This document shows positions 1 through 12,463 of a stretch of DNA of 64,000 nt, piece by piece. A program made the position numbers and the translations under genes. This DNA comes from Epiperipatus broadwayi (lineage: Eukaryota > Onychophora > Udeonychophora > Euonychophora > Peripatidae): assembly GCA_028023455.1 (NCBI GenBank), contig JAQFVV010000013.1, positions 15,884,258 through 15,948,257 on the forward strand. Direction: 5' to 3'. The notes under the pieces are model-generated. The model searched no databases, had not been told where the DNA came from, and was given only the letters and a program-made list of their open reading frames with translations. The stretch's first letter is position 1. Each line of letters begins with the position of its first letter.

Positions 1-263
1 TTAAATATGAACTCCATAAATACACACTAATATCATTATTTTATAATTAAATTATAACTTAATCATCTTCTACACTCTTGCCACATTTCACAGTAATACA
101 TTTTAAAATTAACTCTGCATCAGAATACAGTCTTGTTTTTCAGGTATATTTCTGAGGTTCAAATTATATGATCACTGACTACCAGCACATGAATCATTAT
201 AGGGTTAAAATTTGGATCACCATTTGCAATGGGATGAATTCCAGAGTGAATTATGAGATGAAA

Positions 264-581
264 AATTAATCATCATCCCCACATTTAATAATCAAAGTTA
301 AAAATAAAAGGAATGAGCATGAGAGATCAGCAAAGAATAAAACTAACAATAAGTTCACCCAGCATTAAACAAAAGTAATCAAATCATCATCATTAAACAG
401 TCAAAATTCAATAGCTAATCTTGTGACTGGATTTGAAATGGGCCCACTAGGAATAAAAGAGGTACATTATAAACAGGCTACATATTTAGTCACTGCCAAA
501 CTTGGGGCAGATTATATAAACAATAATCTGGATGCACATACTTAAGTGTTAATCCATCAGATTATAACAAAAAAAATAATG
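264..581 (+). repeat. Left arm of long inverted repeat
   Basis: This ~300 bp block reappears, reverse-complemented, at 2822-3107 with roughly 85-90% identity by eye and a few short indels. Shared landmarks include ATGAGAGATCAGCAAAGAAT, CTGGATTTGAAATGGG and AATCTGGATGCACATA. I do not recognise the family. It could be the long terminal inverted repeat of a foldback or DNA transposon spanning 264-3107, or two independent copies of one repeat in opposite orientation. Confidence 0.8.
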
Positions 582-2002
582 CTGAGATACTGAAACAAGC
601 ATGTTTTCATGTTATAATAGATAATACCAGTAATTATAAAATTCTCCTATCTATTTTTAATTAGATTAAAAAAGAAAATTTATTTCTAATTAAAATTATT
701 GTTAATAAATAAATAAGTACTATAATATACATTGATTGTAAATTTCTACAATCTGATTTTGTTGAAGTATTTAAGACATTTTTAAAGATAAAATTCAGTT
801 TTGATTAATGCAAATTAAAAAGAAAGATTAATGTTTTTTTTGATCAAGATTAAAAAAAAAACTTACTTAGTTTATTTTCAAATCCAACCAGAGTCTATAA
901 AAAGTGAGTTTGAAAGGAAAAAAGATTATTAAGTTTAAATGAGAAGGCAAGACTTAGAGTGCAAGCCAGCTGCTGCTAGTATCAAGACAAAGTATGAATT
1001 CACAGGGAAGTAAGGGCCAGCTTTTCTATGGTTCAAAGTTCATATTCATGTACTATACTGCTTGTCTGCATGAAGTCCATCAAACTATAAGAGAATTAAA
1101 GTTGACCAACCTCCAACATTTACCTAATATATACCTTTCCCGAAGATGCCAATATATTACTTTATCATGGAAATGATTATACTAGGCCAGATTATCAATA
1201 GTTTCATATAGATTTTATACATCTGGTAATTCATCTATAGCCAAAGAAATACAAATGAAGTTACTGCATCTATATATGTATGTAGTATGCATACAAGAGA
1301 TATACTTCACAAACAGATATTAGCTGGTGAGTGGAATATATCTATTGAAAATGACATTATTCCAAACACTTAATAAGTTTTAAAAGTAAATAAGTTTTGC
1401 CTAAATTATACATCTAAAAAATGAAAATAAGGTGTCGCCAGAGAATTGATTCTAATTTTTATTTTATTTTTGAATTAGAAAAGGAAACTCAAAAAATTTT
1501 TCTTAAATATTGGCAATGAAAAAAACAAAATCATGAGTTTTAAAAGAACTTTCCAAACTGGACCTAAAGATAATGCTTTTTTCTAAATTTTTACTTACAA
1601 TTAAAAATAATGAACTAATAACTTTGATTTATTTAAAATTCATACTAACTATTTTTTCCTATATATACACGTGTATTTTAGGTATATTTTCAACATTGAA
1701 ATGTCTTATTAAACATTAATATGGACGTATGAATGTAATAAGTTTATTTTTTGACAAAAGAAATATCCTGGGATATAAATGCCATTATGTGCATACATTG
1801 GAATGGGTATCCATCTATGTTAAAATCAGTTATCCATGTCTTATTAAAATGAATTAGTTTACTGACAATTTGAATAGGTTAATTTTGTATTATTACACAG
1901 GTACATCTGCATGATTACATAGGTGTGACATGTAAACAGATTGACATATCTGTAAATTATATGTTTATGTGTTATAACGGAAATTTTTACTGATTGGTAA
2001 TA

Positions 2003-2262
2003 AGTAGAATATTTTATGTTTCTAGACATACACGCATGTGCATATATGTATGTGATTATTTAATACTTCTTACAATTTGTATATTTGGAAAGTAGAATAT
2101 TTTATATTTTTAGACATACATGCGTGTGCATATATGTATGTGATTATTTAATACTTTTTACAATTTGTATATTTGGAAAGTAGAATATTTTATATTTTTC
2201 GACATAAATGTGTGTGATTAATTAATACTTTTTACAATTTGTATATTTGGAAATTATAGACA
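2003..2262. repeat. Tandem repeat, 88 bp period, three units
   Basis: Units start at 2003, 2091 and 2179, each with AGTAGAATATTTTAT, and carry a common end ACAATTTGTATATTTGGAAA. Units 1 and 2 are nearly identical; unit 3 lacks part of the ATATATGTATGTG middle. The array sits inside the 264-3107 inverted-repeat unit. No coding potential is seen. Confidence 0.9.
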
Positions 2263-2821
2263 ATGCTATCTGTGTAATTTATTATTTTCCAACCCATGAA
2301 TCAAAATCAGAATGATGCATTTATATTTGTAACCTACTTAACAGACCTTTAATTTGATTTTGCTGTTATTGTTTCTAATTAATAAATTTATATATTATTG
2401 TTTTAAGTTATTTCAGTGAATTTATTTTACCCTGAAGTAGGTTTAAAATATTATATGTTGGGTATTTTCTCTTGTTTATAATCACAGTCTCTACAATTCT
2501 TGCTTATTGAGCTAAATTAGAGCATAACAGTTGGTTTATATATATGTGAGAGTGTTTTGGATATTCAGATGATAACCTTGGATGGTGCAAAGATATATCC
2601 TTTAAAGTCCATGCATTACATTTTTTTTTCTTTACTATTAAAAATTAAGTTTATAGTTGGCCAGTACATTAATGGTACTATACATCCAGAGCATTGATAA
2701 TGATCAGGATGTTTCAGTATCTCAACATTATATATGTAAAAACATAATCTTTTTTTTTTTTTTTTCCAAAAAAACTTTATTTCCATAATTAACAATGAAC
2801 ACATATATTATCATACACTTT

Positions 2822-3107
2822 CCAACATTATTTTTTTGTTATATTCTGATGGATTAGCACTTAAATATGTGCATCCAGATTCTTGTTTATATAATCTGCC
2901 TCAAATTTGGCAGTGGCTAGATAAGTAACTTGTTTTTAATGTATCTCTTTTATTCCTAGTGGACCCATTTCAAATCCAGTTATAAGGTTTACTGTTGATT
3001 TCTTTTGTTTAATGGTGAATGAACTTAGTATAATTTATTCTTTGCTGATCTCTCATGCCCATTTATTTTATATGTAATTTTGATTATTAAATGTGGAGAT
3101 GATGATA
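2822..3107 (-). repeat. Right arm of long inverted repeat
   Basis: This is the reverse-complement partner of 264-581. Homology starts at the ATTATTTTTTTGTTATA stretch and ends at GATGATGATAATT, beyond which the two flanks differ. The 2.24 kb between the arms contains no recognisable gene. Confidence 0.8.
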
Positions 3108-3611
3108 ATTCCCAACTCCTATGATACCCTTTCTCATTCCATACCATTACAATATGTTTGTTATAAATTTATAACATAAAATTTAATATAATATATTAAT
3201 GTTTCTCATTTCACTATACATAAAATAATATGAAAATTATTGCAAGGTCAAAGCCCAAATCATTTCCGACTAACAAAAGTAGTTCCACATTTTAGCATCT
3301 AATGATATTATATAAAAACAAATGCAGACATAACAATCTGTAAGTTCAAAGCTCTTAATTTATTACATACCAACAAATATATATATATACCCATTATAAA
3401 TATTAATTATAGTATTAAAGTTTATGATACTCAGTACTGAAAATGTATTAAATTCTTTATTAAAAAACTAAAAATTTATTCTGTATTTGAAACATAAATA
3501 TAATTGATATTACATTTACATACATATAAAAAAATATTAAACCAACAGGTCTCTTGTTGTTTATGAAGGAATTTATTCTAAAATATACACTATAAATAAA
3601 TTCTCATTTAC

Positions 3612-3743
3612 CTCTTCTTTTTTAGAAACATGACAAATATGGATAGGTCTGTGATATAATTCTCCTAATAATAAAACAGCAGCCAAGGTCTGACCTTCAG
3701 CATGCACACAAATAGGACGATTTATAGGCCAGTTCTGAAAATG
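3612..3743 (-). CDS. CAD: CAD exon: dihydroorotase, metal-ligand segment
   Basis: This 132 bp, 44-codon exon in phase 0 encodes the middle of the dihydroorotase domain of CAD, the cytosolic enzyme that catalyses the first three steps of UMP synthesis. Dihydroorotase cyclises carbamoyl-aspartate to dihydroorotate. The exon starts after TTATTAG as HFQNWPINRP, collinear with the animal CAD segment HFETWPSHLP, and ends KKEE before GTAAAT. It carries two zinc-ligand histidines in the family motifs VHAE and HICHV. The catalytic aspartate lies further downstream, beyond base 1. A closer CAG at 3735 is rejected as acceptor because using it would drop three residues conserved in the family. The upstream coding exon is 17 kb away. 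Confidence 0.95.
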
Positions 3744-4193
3744 CTAATAAATATATATGTATAATATTAAAATAACTTTCAAAAAATTATTTTCTTTAAA
3801 TGGCTTTATATATATATATATGGATAAACAATAAATATATTTCATTTAAATTTTTATAAAAAAATATATATTTTAGCTTCATGATTCAGTTTAAAGTATT
3901 TATAAAATACTCCATTTTTTCTATCACTAATTTTCTGCATTGGCTATATTTATTTATTTACCAATTTACATGTGGAGTTAAAAATATAAGAAAATTAACA
4001 GTTAAAACAAAAAAAGAAAAACAAATGAAATATAAATAATTATCATCTAATAATTTAGAGATCCATTAATAAATATATGTATAACATAAAATATTAAGAT
4101 GAACAATTATAAGTATAATAAACAATCAAATTAAATTTAGACTTTCTAGCTTTATCTTCTTTTTTTTTAAAAAAAAAAACCAATATATTAGAA

Positions 4194-7074
4194 CACTATT
4201 GGCAAACCTATGACCCGTGGGTCAAACACTGACTCAAGCAGGCTTTTTAAATGACCCATGCGTTGATTTTTATAAATTTATTCTTTATATCATAAAAGAG
4301 AGAGCAGGCAATCAAAAATATTAAAAAAATAAAGTATATATATCTAATGTCAAATTTACGAAAAAATATTTCCAAGTGGACATTGGCTAGCTGATTTTCT
4401 ATCGTATCACTGCACCTGTGTATGATGTACATGGTCGTAAAATGTCGTGTTTTGCCCTTTTGTCGTGAAGTGTACATGATTCATGACGGTTAGTCATAAA
4501 CTTGATGCGCATACATATTCATTGCATCGTAGAACAGGGAAATGCACCAGCTCAGGGATGTAATAGTGCTGAACTAAATAGCAGCCTTGTCATACGTGTC
4601 TAGAAGTGTTTAATAATTCAACATTATTATTTTTTTATTATTAAAGTTTCTCATCTACATATGTATGTATATGAAATACATTAATAAGAAATTTCTTCTC
4701 AAATTATTGTATTCTAAATATAAATATTTTTAGTTGTAGCCCTGTAATATGTTGGCAGTTAAAAAATAAGAACAAACGATACAAGTTCCAGACCATATCA
4801 AACAGAATGCTTTGATAAATATAGTGTGATTGAAAAGAATAAAATGATTGTGTGTGTAATTTGTAATGAAAAAGTCACTTCACATGCATACAATGTAAAA
4901 AGACATTTTGAAAAGTTGCATTCTAAGCTCGGCCTTTCAACAGATGAAGAAAGAAGAACATATAGGGAATCATTCACAAACCAGTGTTTTTAAAACTTTT
5001 TTGATTCCAAAAAATAACATTACAGCTGCTAGTTTTCAATTTACCTATTGCATTGCTCCCCACAGGAAACCTCTTTCAAGAGAAGAGTTTATAAAACAAG
5101 CGTTTTTAGACAGTAGTGCTACTTTGTTTGCAGATTTTAAAGAAAAAGACTTGATTATAAAGCGTATAAATGAACTACCAACAAGTCGCAATACAATTAA
5201 AGACCGAGTAATAGAATTAGAAAGAAATATTTGTTTGCAAATACATAACGACTTAAATTATACAGAAATGTATTCAATTGCTTTAGTTGAGAGTAATGAT
5301 GTAAATAGTTATGCACAATTAGCAGTTTTTGCTCGATATAAATCAGGCAATATAATGAAAGAAGAGCTAATGAAACTAATAAAGTTGAAAGGGAAGGGTA
5401 TGGATCTTAATATTTTTGAAGAATTTGATATTGCATTTAAAGAAATGAATACTGACCTACAGAAAATTGTTTCTGTAACAACAGATGATGCACCGAATAT
5501 AGTGGAGAAAAACATTGGTTTATCCACTATCTTAATAAAATATTACATATTCTCTGATTGAATTTCATTGTATAATGCACCAGCAAGTTCTATGTGTGAA
5601 GCAAGGTTTAAAAACATTTTCCAATGTAAGGCCAGTTGTAATAAAAGTATCAACTTTATAAACACAAGAGGTTTTAATAAATGACAATTTGCACAATTAT
5701 TAGAGGAAATTGAGTGCCAGTATCCAGGGATTCTGACATACATCAATGTTTGACGGCTCAGTTGCGGTCAAGTTCTTAATCGGTTTATCATTTTATTAGA
5801 AGAAATTAAGCTCTTTTTGAATGAAAAAAAAAAACAATAGTTTTGACGAATTTTGAAATATAGATTGGTTAAATGATTTAATGTTTTTATGTGACATCAC
5901 TCAGCATTTTAATGAACCGAATAAAAAACTTCAAAGAAATGGACAAATTGTTTTAACGATGTTTGAAAATATTAAAATATTTATGACAAAACTTGACATC
6001 TTTACTAAGGATTTGGAAATTAAAATCATGAAATATTTTCATCAATTACAAAAACATTTTCAAAACACAATAATTTTTTACGCTTGACATTCAAGAAAAT
6101 GCAATTAAAAAATATTTAATGATTATACAGGAAATAAAACAAGCTTTTGAGGAGAGATTTAATCAATTTAAAAGTTTGGAAAATACATTTCACTTTATTT
6201 TAGATCCATACAAAACGGAATTCGAAACAATAACCGAATTTACGTGGTTAGGTATTCATGATTTAGAAATGGAATTAGTTGAATTTTAAAGCAGCATAGT
6301 GTGGAAAAATAAATTTGAAAACTTGATTTCCGAAGTAGAAGAAACAATGTTTGAAAGTAGTGCAGATAATAATGATCCCACACTAAAAATTGAAAATATT
6401 ATATTAAACGTATGGGATTCTTTATGAAATAATTTTATTTCGACGAAGAAACTTGCTAATGCTCTTTTAACGATGTTTGGGTCCACATATTCGTGTGAAA
6501 AATTGTTTTCTTCAATGAATTTTGTAAAATCTACCAATATAAATAAACCTGAAAATGAATTGACTGTGAAATGCATTAAACTAATGAATACGGAATATGA
6601 ACCTAAAATTAAAAAACAATCTGAAAATAAACAACAGCAGATTTCTCATTAAATATACTTCAACTTTATTATACATACACATACCTGTAACTATATCTAT
6701 TAATAAATAATATTTCATAATATATATGTGATTTTCTTTATTCCTTGTCCATTCAAATACTCAGTGCAGGGGCAACTGCCGACTGGGTATGGTGTCACCT
6801 GGTGCGGTAATTCATGGCATCATCCCATTTATAACAATTTTTTAATGTCGACCTTTATTTTTTGCTTTTCACTTGCAAAAGTAAAAGTTGTAAAACAAAA
6901 ATGAAACATAAACTTTTCAGAGAATTTTGAAAGTGAAAACCAAAAAAAGTAGTTTTTAACCACCCTCCCCTCCCCCTTCCAAATGACGCTACTGTCTTAG
7001 TGACCCACGAGCTAGCACTAAAAAAAATAATGAACAAAATTTGATCCACTTCTCAAAAAGGTTTGCCATCACTC
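4194..7074 (+). mobile_element. Decayed hAT DNA transposon, 2.9 kb
   Basis: The ends are terminal inverted repeats: CACTATTGGCAAACC on the left and, read inward from the right, GAGTGATGGCAAACC. The flanks TATTAGAA (4186-4193) and CATTAGAA (7075-7082) match at 7 of 8 positions, as expected for the 8 bp target duplication of hAT transposons. The element encloses a transposase relic in the same orientation. The length is normal for an autonomous hAT, but the coding sequence is broken by stops and frameshifts, so this copy is inactive. Confidence 0.85.
4794..6652 (+). pseudogene. hAT transposase relic, GTF2IRD2/ZBED-like group
   Basis: The reading frame shifts several times, but collinear blocks survive. 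A BED zinc finger at about 4794-4980 has CVIC and, 18 residues on, HFEKLH, giving the C2H2 ligand set. A long open block at 4990-5525 contains the DNA-binding/insertion region and TTDDAPNIVEK. The 5580-5830 block has family motifs INFINTRGFN, QLLEEIE and RLSCGQVLNRF. The 5881-6070 block reads FLCDITQHFNEPNKKLQ. The C-terminal dimerisation (hATC) segment at 6440-6650 has LTMFGSTYSCEKLFSSMNF. At least three in-frame stops and several frameshifts exclude an active product. This type resembles the transposase that gave rise to vertebrate GTF2IRD2, FAM200 and ZBED5 proteins; that affiliation is from family knowledge, not from a search. Confidence 0.85.
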
Positions 7075-7213
7075 CATTAGAATGATATAGTTTGAAATAA
7101 GGACATAAAATATTGACTAAAAAGACTAATAAAATTCCTGATATATTATATAAAGAGTCAAGATGATATTCCAATGATTTATTTAAAATAATCCTTAAAG
7201 AAAAGTTCTATAG

Positions 7214-8160
7214 CAGGGGTGGCCAAGATGTTGGAGGTGACTTTTTTGAGGGCAACTATGTTTTTTTTAGGGTTTTAAATCAGAAACCAGAAAAAAAAAC
7301 ATTAGAATGTACTTACAAATATTGATGGCGTTTTTAGAATACTTAAGAACTGATGAGTTTGTTTTCTATAAGATACGAACTGTCAAAGACATTTTACTAT
7401 GACTACTACTAGATTACCTCATCTCCCTCTAGTATTACAATTTGTCCACGCCATTTTATAAAATATTTATTAAATTACCTATAAATAATTATTTTCTAGA
7501 GCTGGTCCTAAATTTTAAAAAAAATTCAAGAAAATATATATAGAAAAAATTTTTTTTTATTATTTTACAATTGTATTAAAATAAATTAGATACAAATTTT
7601 ACAAAAAAAAAAAAAAAATTAGACCTAAAAAAAAATAATAAATTTTTTTATTTTGATGACACTTGACATTACATAGTTTTGGCAAGTTTGTCAAAATTTG
7701 GTTTGTATGAACTTAAACTAATTCTTAAACATGATTCCAAATGTAGATCCGATAATCTGTGAATATTCACATCAGCTTTGCAGATGACTTCCAGAAACCT
7801 TGCAGTCGATGTCTAGACTAGCGTTTCTCAACCTTTTTGATGTGCGACCCAATAGACTTCATAATGTTTATTACATAAATTATAATATAAAATAAAAGAG
7901 ATATTACATCAGCATGTTACTATATATATTCGGATCAATTTGATAATATTTATAATGAACAAATAATTTGTAAGTTAAAAGTTGAGTTAAAGTTAAACTA
8001 CATATTTTTAATTTAAAAGTTTAACCCATTTTGTTAAAATGTAAAAATATTTTTGCTATCAGATAGATATTTATGTTTTTATTTTTTGGTGCATATTTGC
8101 GACCCATTAAAAATTTAATGCGACCCAAAGGTTGAGAAATGCTGGTCTAGACCACCCCTG
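7214..8160. mobile_element. Non-autonomous hAT element hosting a second hAT
   Basis: The ends are CAGGGGTGG on the left and its reverse complement CCACCCCTG on the right. They are flanked by a perfect 8 bp direct repeat, TTCTATAG, at 7206-7213 and 8161-8168. After removing the nested insert the element is about 613 bp. No transposase ORF is present, so it would have been mobilised in trans. The CAGGGGT start and 8 bp duplication are standard for hAT (Charlie-like). Confidence 0.93.
7819..8144. mobile_element. Nested hAT MITE, 326 bp
   Basis: Terminal inverted repeats are TAGCGTTTCTCAACCTTT on the left and CAGCATTTCTCAACCTTT read inward from the right. The flanks are a perfect 8 bp duplication GTCTAGAC at 7811-7818 and 8145-8152. 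This duplicated octamer fits the palindromic preference known for hAT insertion sites. It has no ORF. It sits close to the right terminus of the surrounding hAT element and is therefore the younger insertion. Confidence 0.94.
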
Positions 8161-8958
8161 TTCTATAGTCTTTAAAGATCTTAAAAGACATGAAGCTGTG
8201 TCTCCCCAGGGAAAAAAATTTGCCTATAATAAATGTACAATAATCATTAATTTTAATATTTTTTTCTTTGATATAAATAAGATTCCAACCAATTATTCAT
8301 GCAGCTCTTATGCCCATATCCCAAAATTTCTTAAGTTTTTCCTTTGAAACAAAATTAAAAGCTGTACATAATCTAAATAAGCACTTATTGTTTTATATCC
8401 ATATTCCAGTAAATCTTAATATTATGATAAATAATAACTTCATATATGTATTTAATTCTATGTGATTTCTTTATTAAATTCTGTATTTAAACTGACTGTT
8501 TTCATTGTTTAATAGACTTCCTCAAAACAGTAAATACACAAACATATAAATGTACATCATTGTTACATTATAGATATATAATGGAATTATTTGAATTTCA
8601 TCAAGATTCTAAAATATAATTTTACACTATTCTAAACAGGATTATTAACTAGTATCTTTTCCTTCATAAAATATCAAGCTAAAAAATGACTTTGATAATG
8701 AATGAAGATATTTAATTCTCACTTTCACTAGTAAAACTCTGCATATTATCAAGTTTTGTAAACAAAAAAATGACACTACAGCTTTTATTATAAATTTCAC
8801 AGTCAACTTTCATTTTTAACTACAAAGATATTATACATTAATATAATCAATTTTCACTAAAATCTCTCTCAGTTGCAGCTTTGTTCTTATTCCTATACAA
8901 ATCTTCATTCTTTTTAACAAACTTCATTTTTACATTCTGTTTGCCCTGCATAGTTTAG

Positions 8959-9065
8959 TACAATGATAGAATAGTAGATTATAGAGATTTCAAGGCCCAT
9001 GGATCGCATTTCAGTTCAGTCACTTCCAGTGCTCAATCTTTTTATGAACTCCCAATAATCAATTA
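8959..9065 (+). repeat. tRNA-like SINE copy, family S1
   Basis: This is collinear with the copy at 32119-32240: an A-box-like start (TACAATGATAGAATAGTAG), then CCATGGATCGCATTTCAG where that copy has CCATGGATTGCAAATCAG, then CAGTGCTCAATCTTTTTATG and the AACTCCCAATAATCAATT tail. The tail resembles that of the other S1 copies. It is diverged and presumably inactive. Confidence 0.55.
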
Positions 9066-10304
9066 TTTAATTTTTTTTTACTTCACTATAAGCATATTCT
9101 TCTGAAACAACTTTTTAAAATTTCTTGAAGTAAACTTTAATCTATTTGGAAAAAGAATCATAAAAGTCTAAAACCAAATTAGTAAATTTATTTCTGATTA
9201 TCTTCCTTTTTTATTTAATTATTTATTTTTAGGGGGGGGGGCTAGCTGTCATCGTTCATCATCATTATCATACCTTATTACCATTGTATCTTCTATATGG
9301 TTGATGCATCATACGATGAAACTGTGTAAAGGCAGACCAGATGCTGTGTGCCAGGGTTCCTAATCCATGTACTAGCATTGGTCTAGGTTCTGCAAAAGTC
9401 AGAAACTCAGTATAAAATATGAATATATTTTCCTGACAATAATTTACATCTCTACTCCAAACATTTAAGATAATAAGTATTTTATTCAGGTAATTCAATC
9501 TTCCAAGATTTAAATTGTTTTTCTTCTTTTATTGCATTTGTGAAAAATTAAAAATTGGCAGAGTAAACAATATTCATATTATATTTTAATTCATTCAACC
9601 AGGTGGAAAGTGATAATTTACTGAATGCTACTAATGTGAGGTAGAGCTATTTCTTATTTCTTTTTCAACCCTAGTTTGCAGATTTCATAACTTACATGTA
9701 TAAATTAATTGATCAAAATTGATTGTAGAATATTTGCAAAGCACTGGATAAGTTTTATTTTAATAAAATATTTAAAAAATTTATCATAAGTCATAGGAAA
9801 CATTTAGTATTGATCGCATTGTAAAATGGGGAAGGGGCGCTAGCTACAGCTCAGAGCCCATAGATACATGATATTAATTTTACCAGCAATGAAGACTGCA
9901 TAATATTTCAAATGATTTTTTTTTTTAAGGCTAGGGAACCGATTTCTATGAGCATAGGTTTGGATTAGTCATATTTACTTTTGCCTTCATGCTAAATGTT
10001 CATTCCCTGATCAATACTAGATGCTACCTAAGTTGGCTGCAACCCAATTATCTAAAAAAAAAATCTTAAACCCATGTGAGAATTTCTCAGCAACATAAAA
10101 AAATTCTCTAAGATATATTCCATTATATCATAAGTTCATATTATAAATTGCAAATTTATTGGCTCTAATGATTATCAGTAAACACTATCATTAATTTTTT
10201 TAAAATCCATATCAAACCAATACAAATAAGCAAACTAGTAAAAAAAAAATTAATATTATGTTAAGATAAAGTGAATGAAATTAAAATATTTTATAATATA
10301 TAAC

Positions 10305-10691
10305 ATAGACAGGGTATGAGCACAGACTTTCACATGACCCACCACTCTCCACACTATCTCATAACACTGATACACTTGAACACATATATATTGAAAAGAT
10401 AAATAACCACCAATATTTGTATTTCATGCTAAACCAGCAATCATCAGTTGGTCCAGATTACCATCTCTACACATATATGCTACAAGTGCTCAGATATATA
10501 TTAAGATAGCAAATCCTCCTACTTTAATGGACAGGCTTCAATCTACTCCACACTCCAACTGGTTTAGCATGAAATACATATATTGGTGGTTATTTATCTT
10601 TTCAACATATGTGTGTTCAAGTGTATCAGTGTTATGAGATAGTGTGGAGAGTGGTGGGTCATGTGAAAGTCTGTGCTCATACCCTGTCTAT
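10305..10691. mobile_element. Palindromic tRNA-like foldback element, family F1
   Basis: Two 133 bp arms (10305-10437 and 10559-10691) are near-perfect reverse complements around a 121 bp centre. The outer end reads ATAGACAGGGTATGAGCACA from either side. The centre shares GATAGCAAATC, TTAATGGA and GTCTACTCCAC-like blocks with the F1 copy at 50.0 kb. The arms contain a degenerate tRNA-like stretch ending at the outer terminus. No clear target duplication is visible in the AT-rich flanks. Confidence 0.85.
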
Positions 10692-11590
10692 TATATATAC
10701 AGACACAGGTATATATATAAGCCTGTGTATTTCAGCTATTATATATAACATAATATACAAGAAAAACATTTAGCAATTTTAACGACAATATTTTTTCATT
10801 TGTAAATATTCATATATTTACAGCAAAATACTTAAACCGTAGCAAAATGTTTATACCCTGGATTGCCAAGTTTGTTATGCTAGATATTATGGGGAAACAT
10901 AACCAAATTTAGGGCTAAAAAAATAATGCACATTCTTATATAGTTTCTGAGCAAAAATAGACTGATAATTTGTTTGAACTTAATTGATTCCAAAATCATT
11001 TATCTGAAGAAAAAAATAATAGAAAGCATAAAATAACAGACTTAGCATATAATTAATGTAAAACATGCTATTATAATGTAAGAGCAAAAATCATTTTCCT
11101 CATAAGGAATCAATACTTTATAACAAATATTTATTTAGATTAAGATTTATTATAATAAATTTTGGTCTAGTTTTGATCAGAGATGTTCTGCATCAAAACC
11201 TTGACTTAGTAATTTTTTAAAATTTTAATCCCCTAATTATCCACACATTCTTATAAAATATAATTTTGCATTTTATAAATATTTCAGAATCATAAAAGAG
11301 TTAATCAGTTAAGTAATTATTTGCAGTAAATTAATTGATTATTTATAAATACTGCTTTTAACACAAACATAATATTTAATAATTACAAATAATCTAAAAA
11401 TGTACAACAAAAAATATACATGTATTGGTCTCAATTTGTAATGTCACATGCAGTTGCAATAAGAAAAATGACTGCAAATATTTTTGAAATCTACATATGT
11501 ACACACATTTTAGTAAAACATAACTAAAATTTATTTGTTATACATTATGATGTATATATGTCTGAAGGTTTGTAATGATGGTATATTATT

Positions 11591-12036
11591 AGATGTGATA
11601 TGTTGGACTATTTTCATCATCTATGAGTAAATGTTGAATGTATAAAAAAATTTATACTTTATTTAAACTTTCCAAATACAAACAACTTGTTAGTAATAAC
11701 ACAATGTTTTGAGTAGTATTATTCTCCATTCTTCTTCAGGTGTAACTTCTAAGTGAATATTGTCACTGCATATAGGCCAGGAACATCTGAAGAAGAGTGG
11801 ACTACTTGAAACTTAGGTGCGAATTCAACTTCTAAGCAAATATTGTCACTGTGCATATAGGCCAGCAACACCCGAAGAACTACTTGAAACATTGTGTAAT
11901 TACTAACCTATGTTGTCTATCTGTGTGTTATTACTAACAAGTTGTTTGTATTTGGAAAGTTTAAATAAAGTTTAAAATTTTCTATACATTCAACATTCAC
12001 TCATAGATGATGGAAATAGTCCAACATATCACATCT
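11591..12036. mobile_element. Foldback MITE, family F2
   Basis: The 112 bp arms at 11591-11702 and 11925-12036 are nearly perfect inverted repeats, starting AGATGTGATATGTTGGACTA. The 222 bp centre contains an imperfect direct repeat (AATATTGTCACTG, CATATAGGCCAG, GAAGAA). Single-arm relatives occur at 30.9 and 34.0 kb, so this is a dispersed family. No ORF or certain target duplication is seen. Confidence 0.85.
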
Positions 12037-12463
12037 AATTATGATGTATAATTTTGAAATCTTCCATTATAATTGTAAATCTATTTTTTATGGAAATCAC
12101 AATAAAAAAATTCTAAAACATTTTTTTTTTTGTTTATATTCTTAGTAAACTACTTTATCCATATGTCATCTCTTATTCATATATAATTTTAGCATAGCTG
12201 ATGAAGAGGGATTCCTCAAAAAATCCTATGAGCTTTGTATTTTTATAGTTCACAATTCAAAATTTAGTGACTATATAACTTATATATTAGGTAAATAATG
12301 AAGTAATAATGGGAGCTTAATTATTCTCAATCATAATATAATTTAAAAACATGCAGTTATCCATTAATATGATTAATATTCTAATAGCAAATCATTTTAT
12401 AAAAGGCACAAAAACAATAACATTTTATTATAGTTATTATTATTCCATTATATATATATATAT

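Larger units (their letters stand above)
1..3611. other. CAD intron (left part) with repeats
   Basis: This is intron sequence downstream of the 3.7 kb CAD exon on the minus strand, and the next CAD exon lies beyond base 1. It holds an inverted-repeat pair (264-581 and 2822-3107) and an 88 bp tandem array, described separately. In 582-2002 and 3108-3611 I see only AT-rich sequence, short TA/TG runs and small chance ORFs. Confidence 0.6.

Noticed and set aside
9276-9388. Exon-like minus-strand stretch (TTTTGCAG acceptor, GTATGA donor, open frame PRPMLVHGLGTLAHSIW)
   Set aside because: It lies inside the phase-0 CAD intron, and read in phase 0 it hits a stop after five codons. It matches nothing in CAD and no family I know. 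A cassette or non-coding exon remains possible, but there is no support without transcripts.
10305-10691. CRISPR-like or bacterial repeat arrangement
   Set aside because: The repeats are inverted, not arrayed with spacers, and the window is plainly animal intron DNA.
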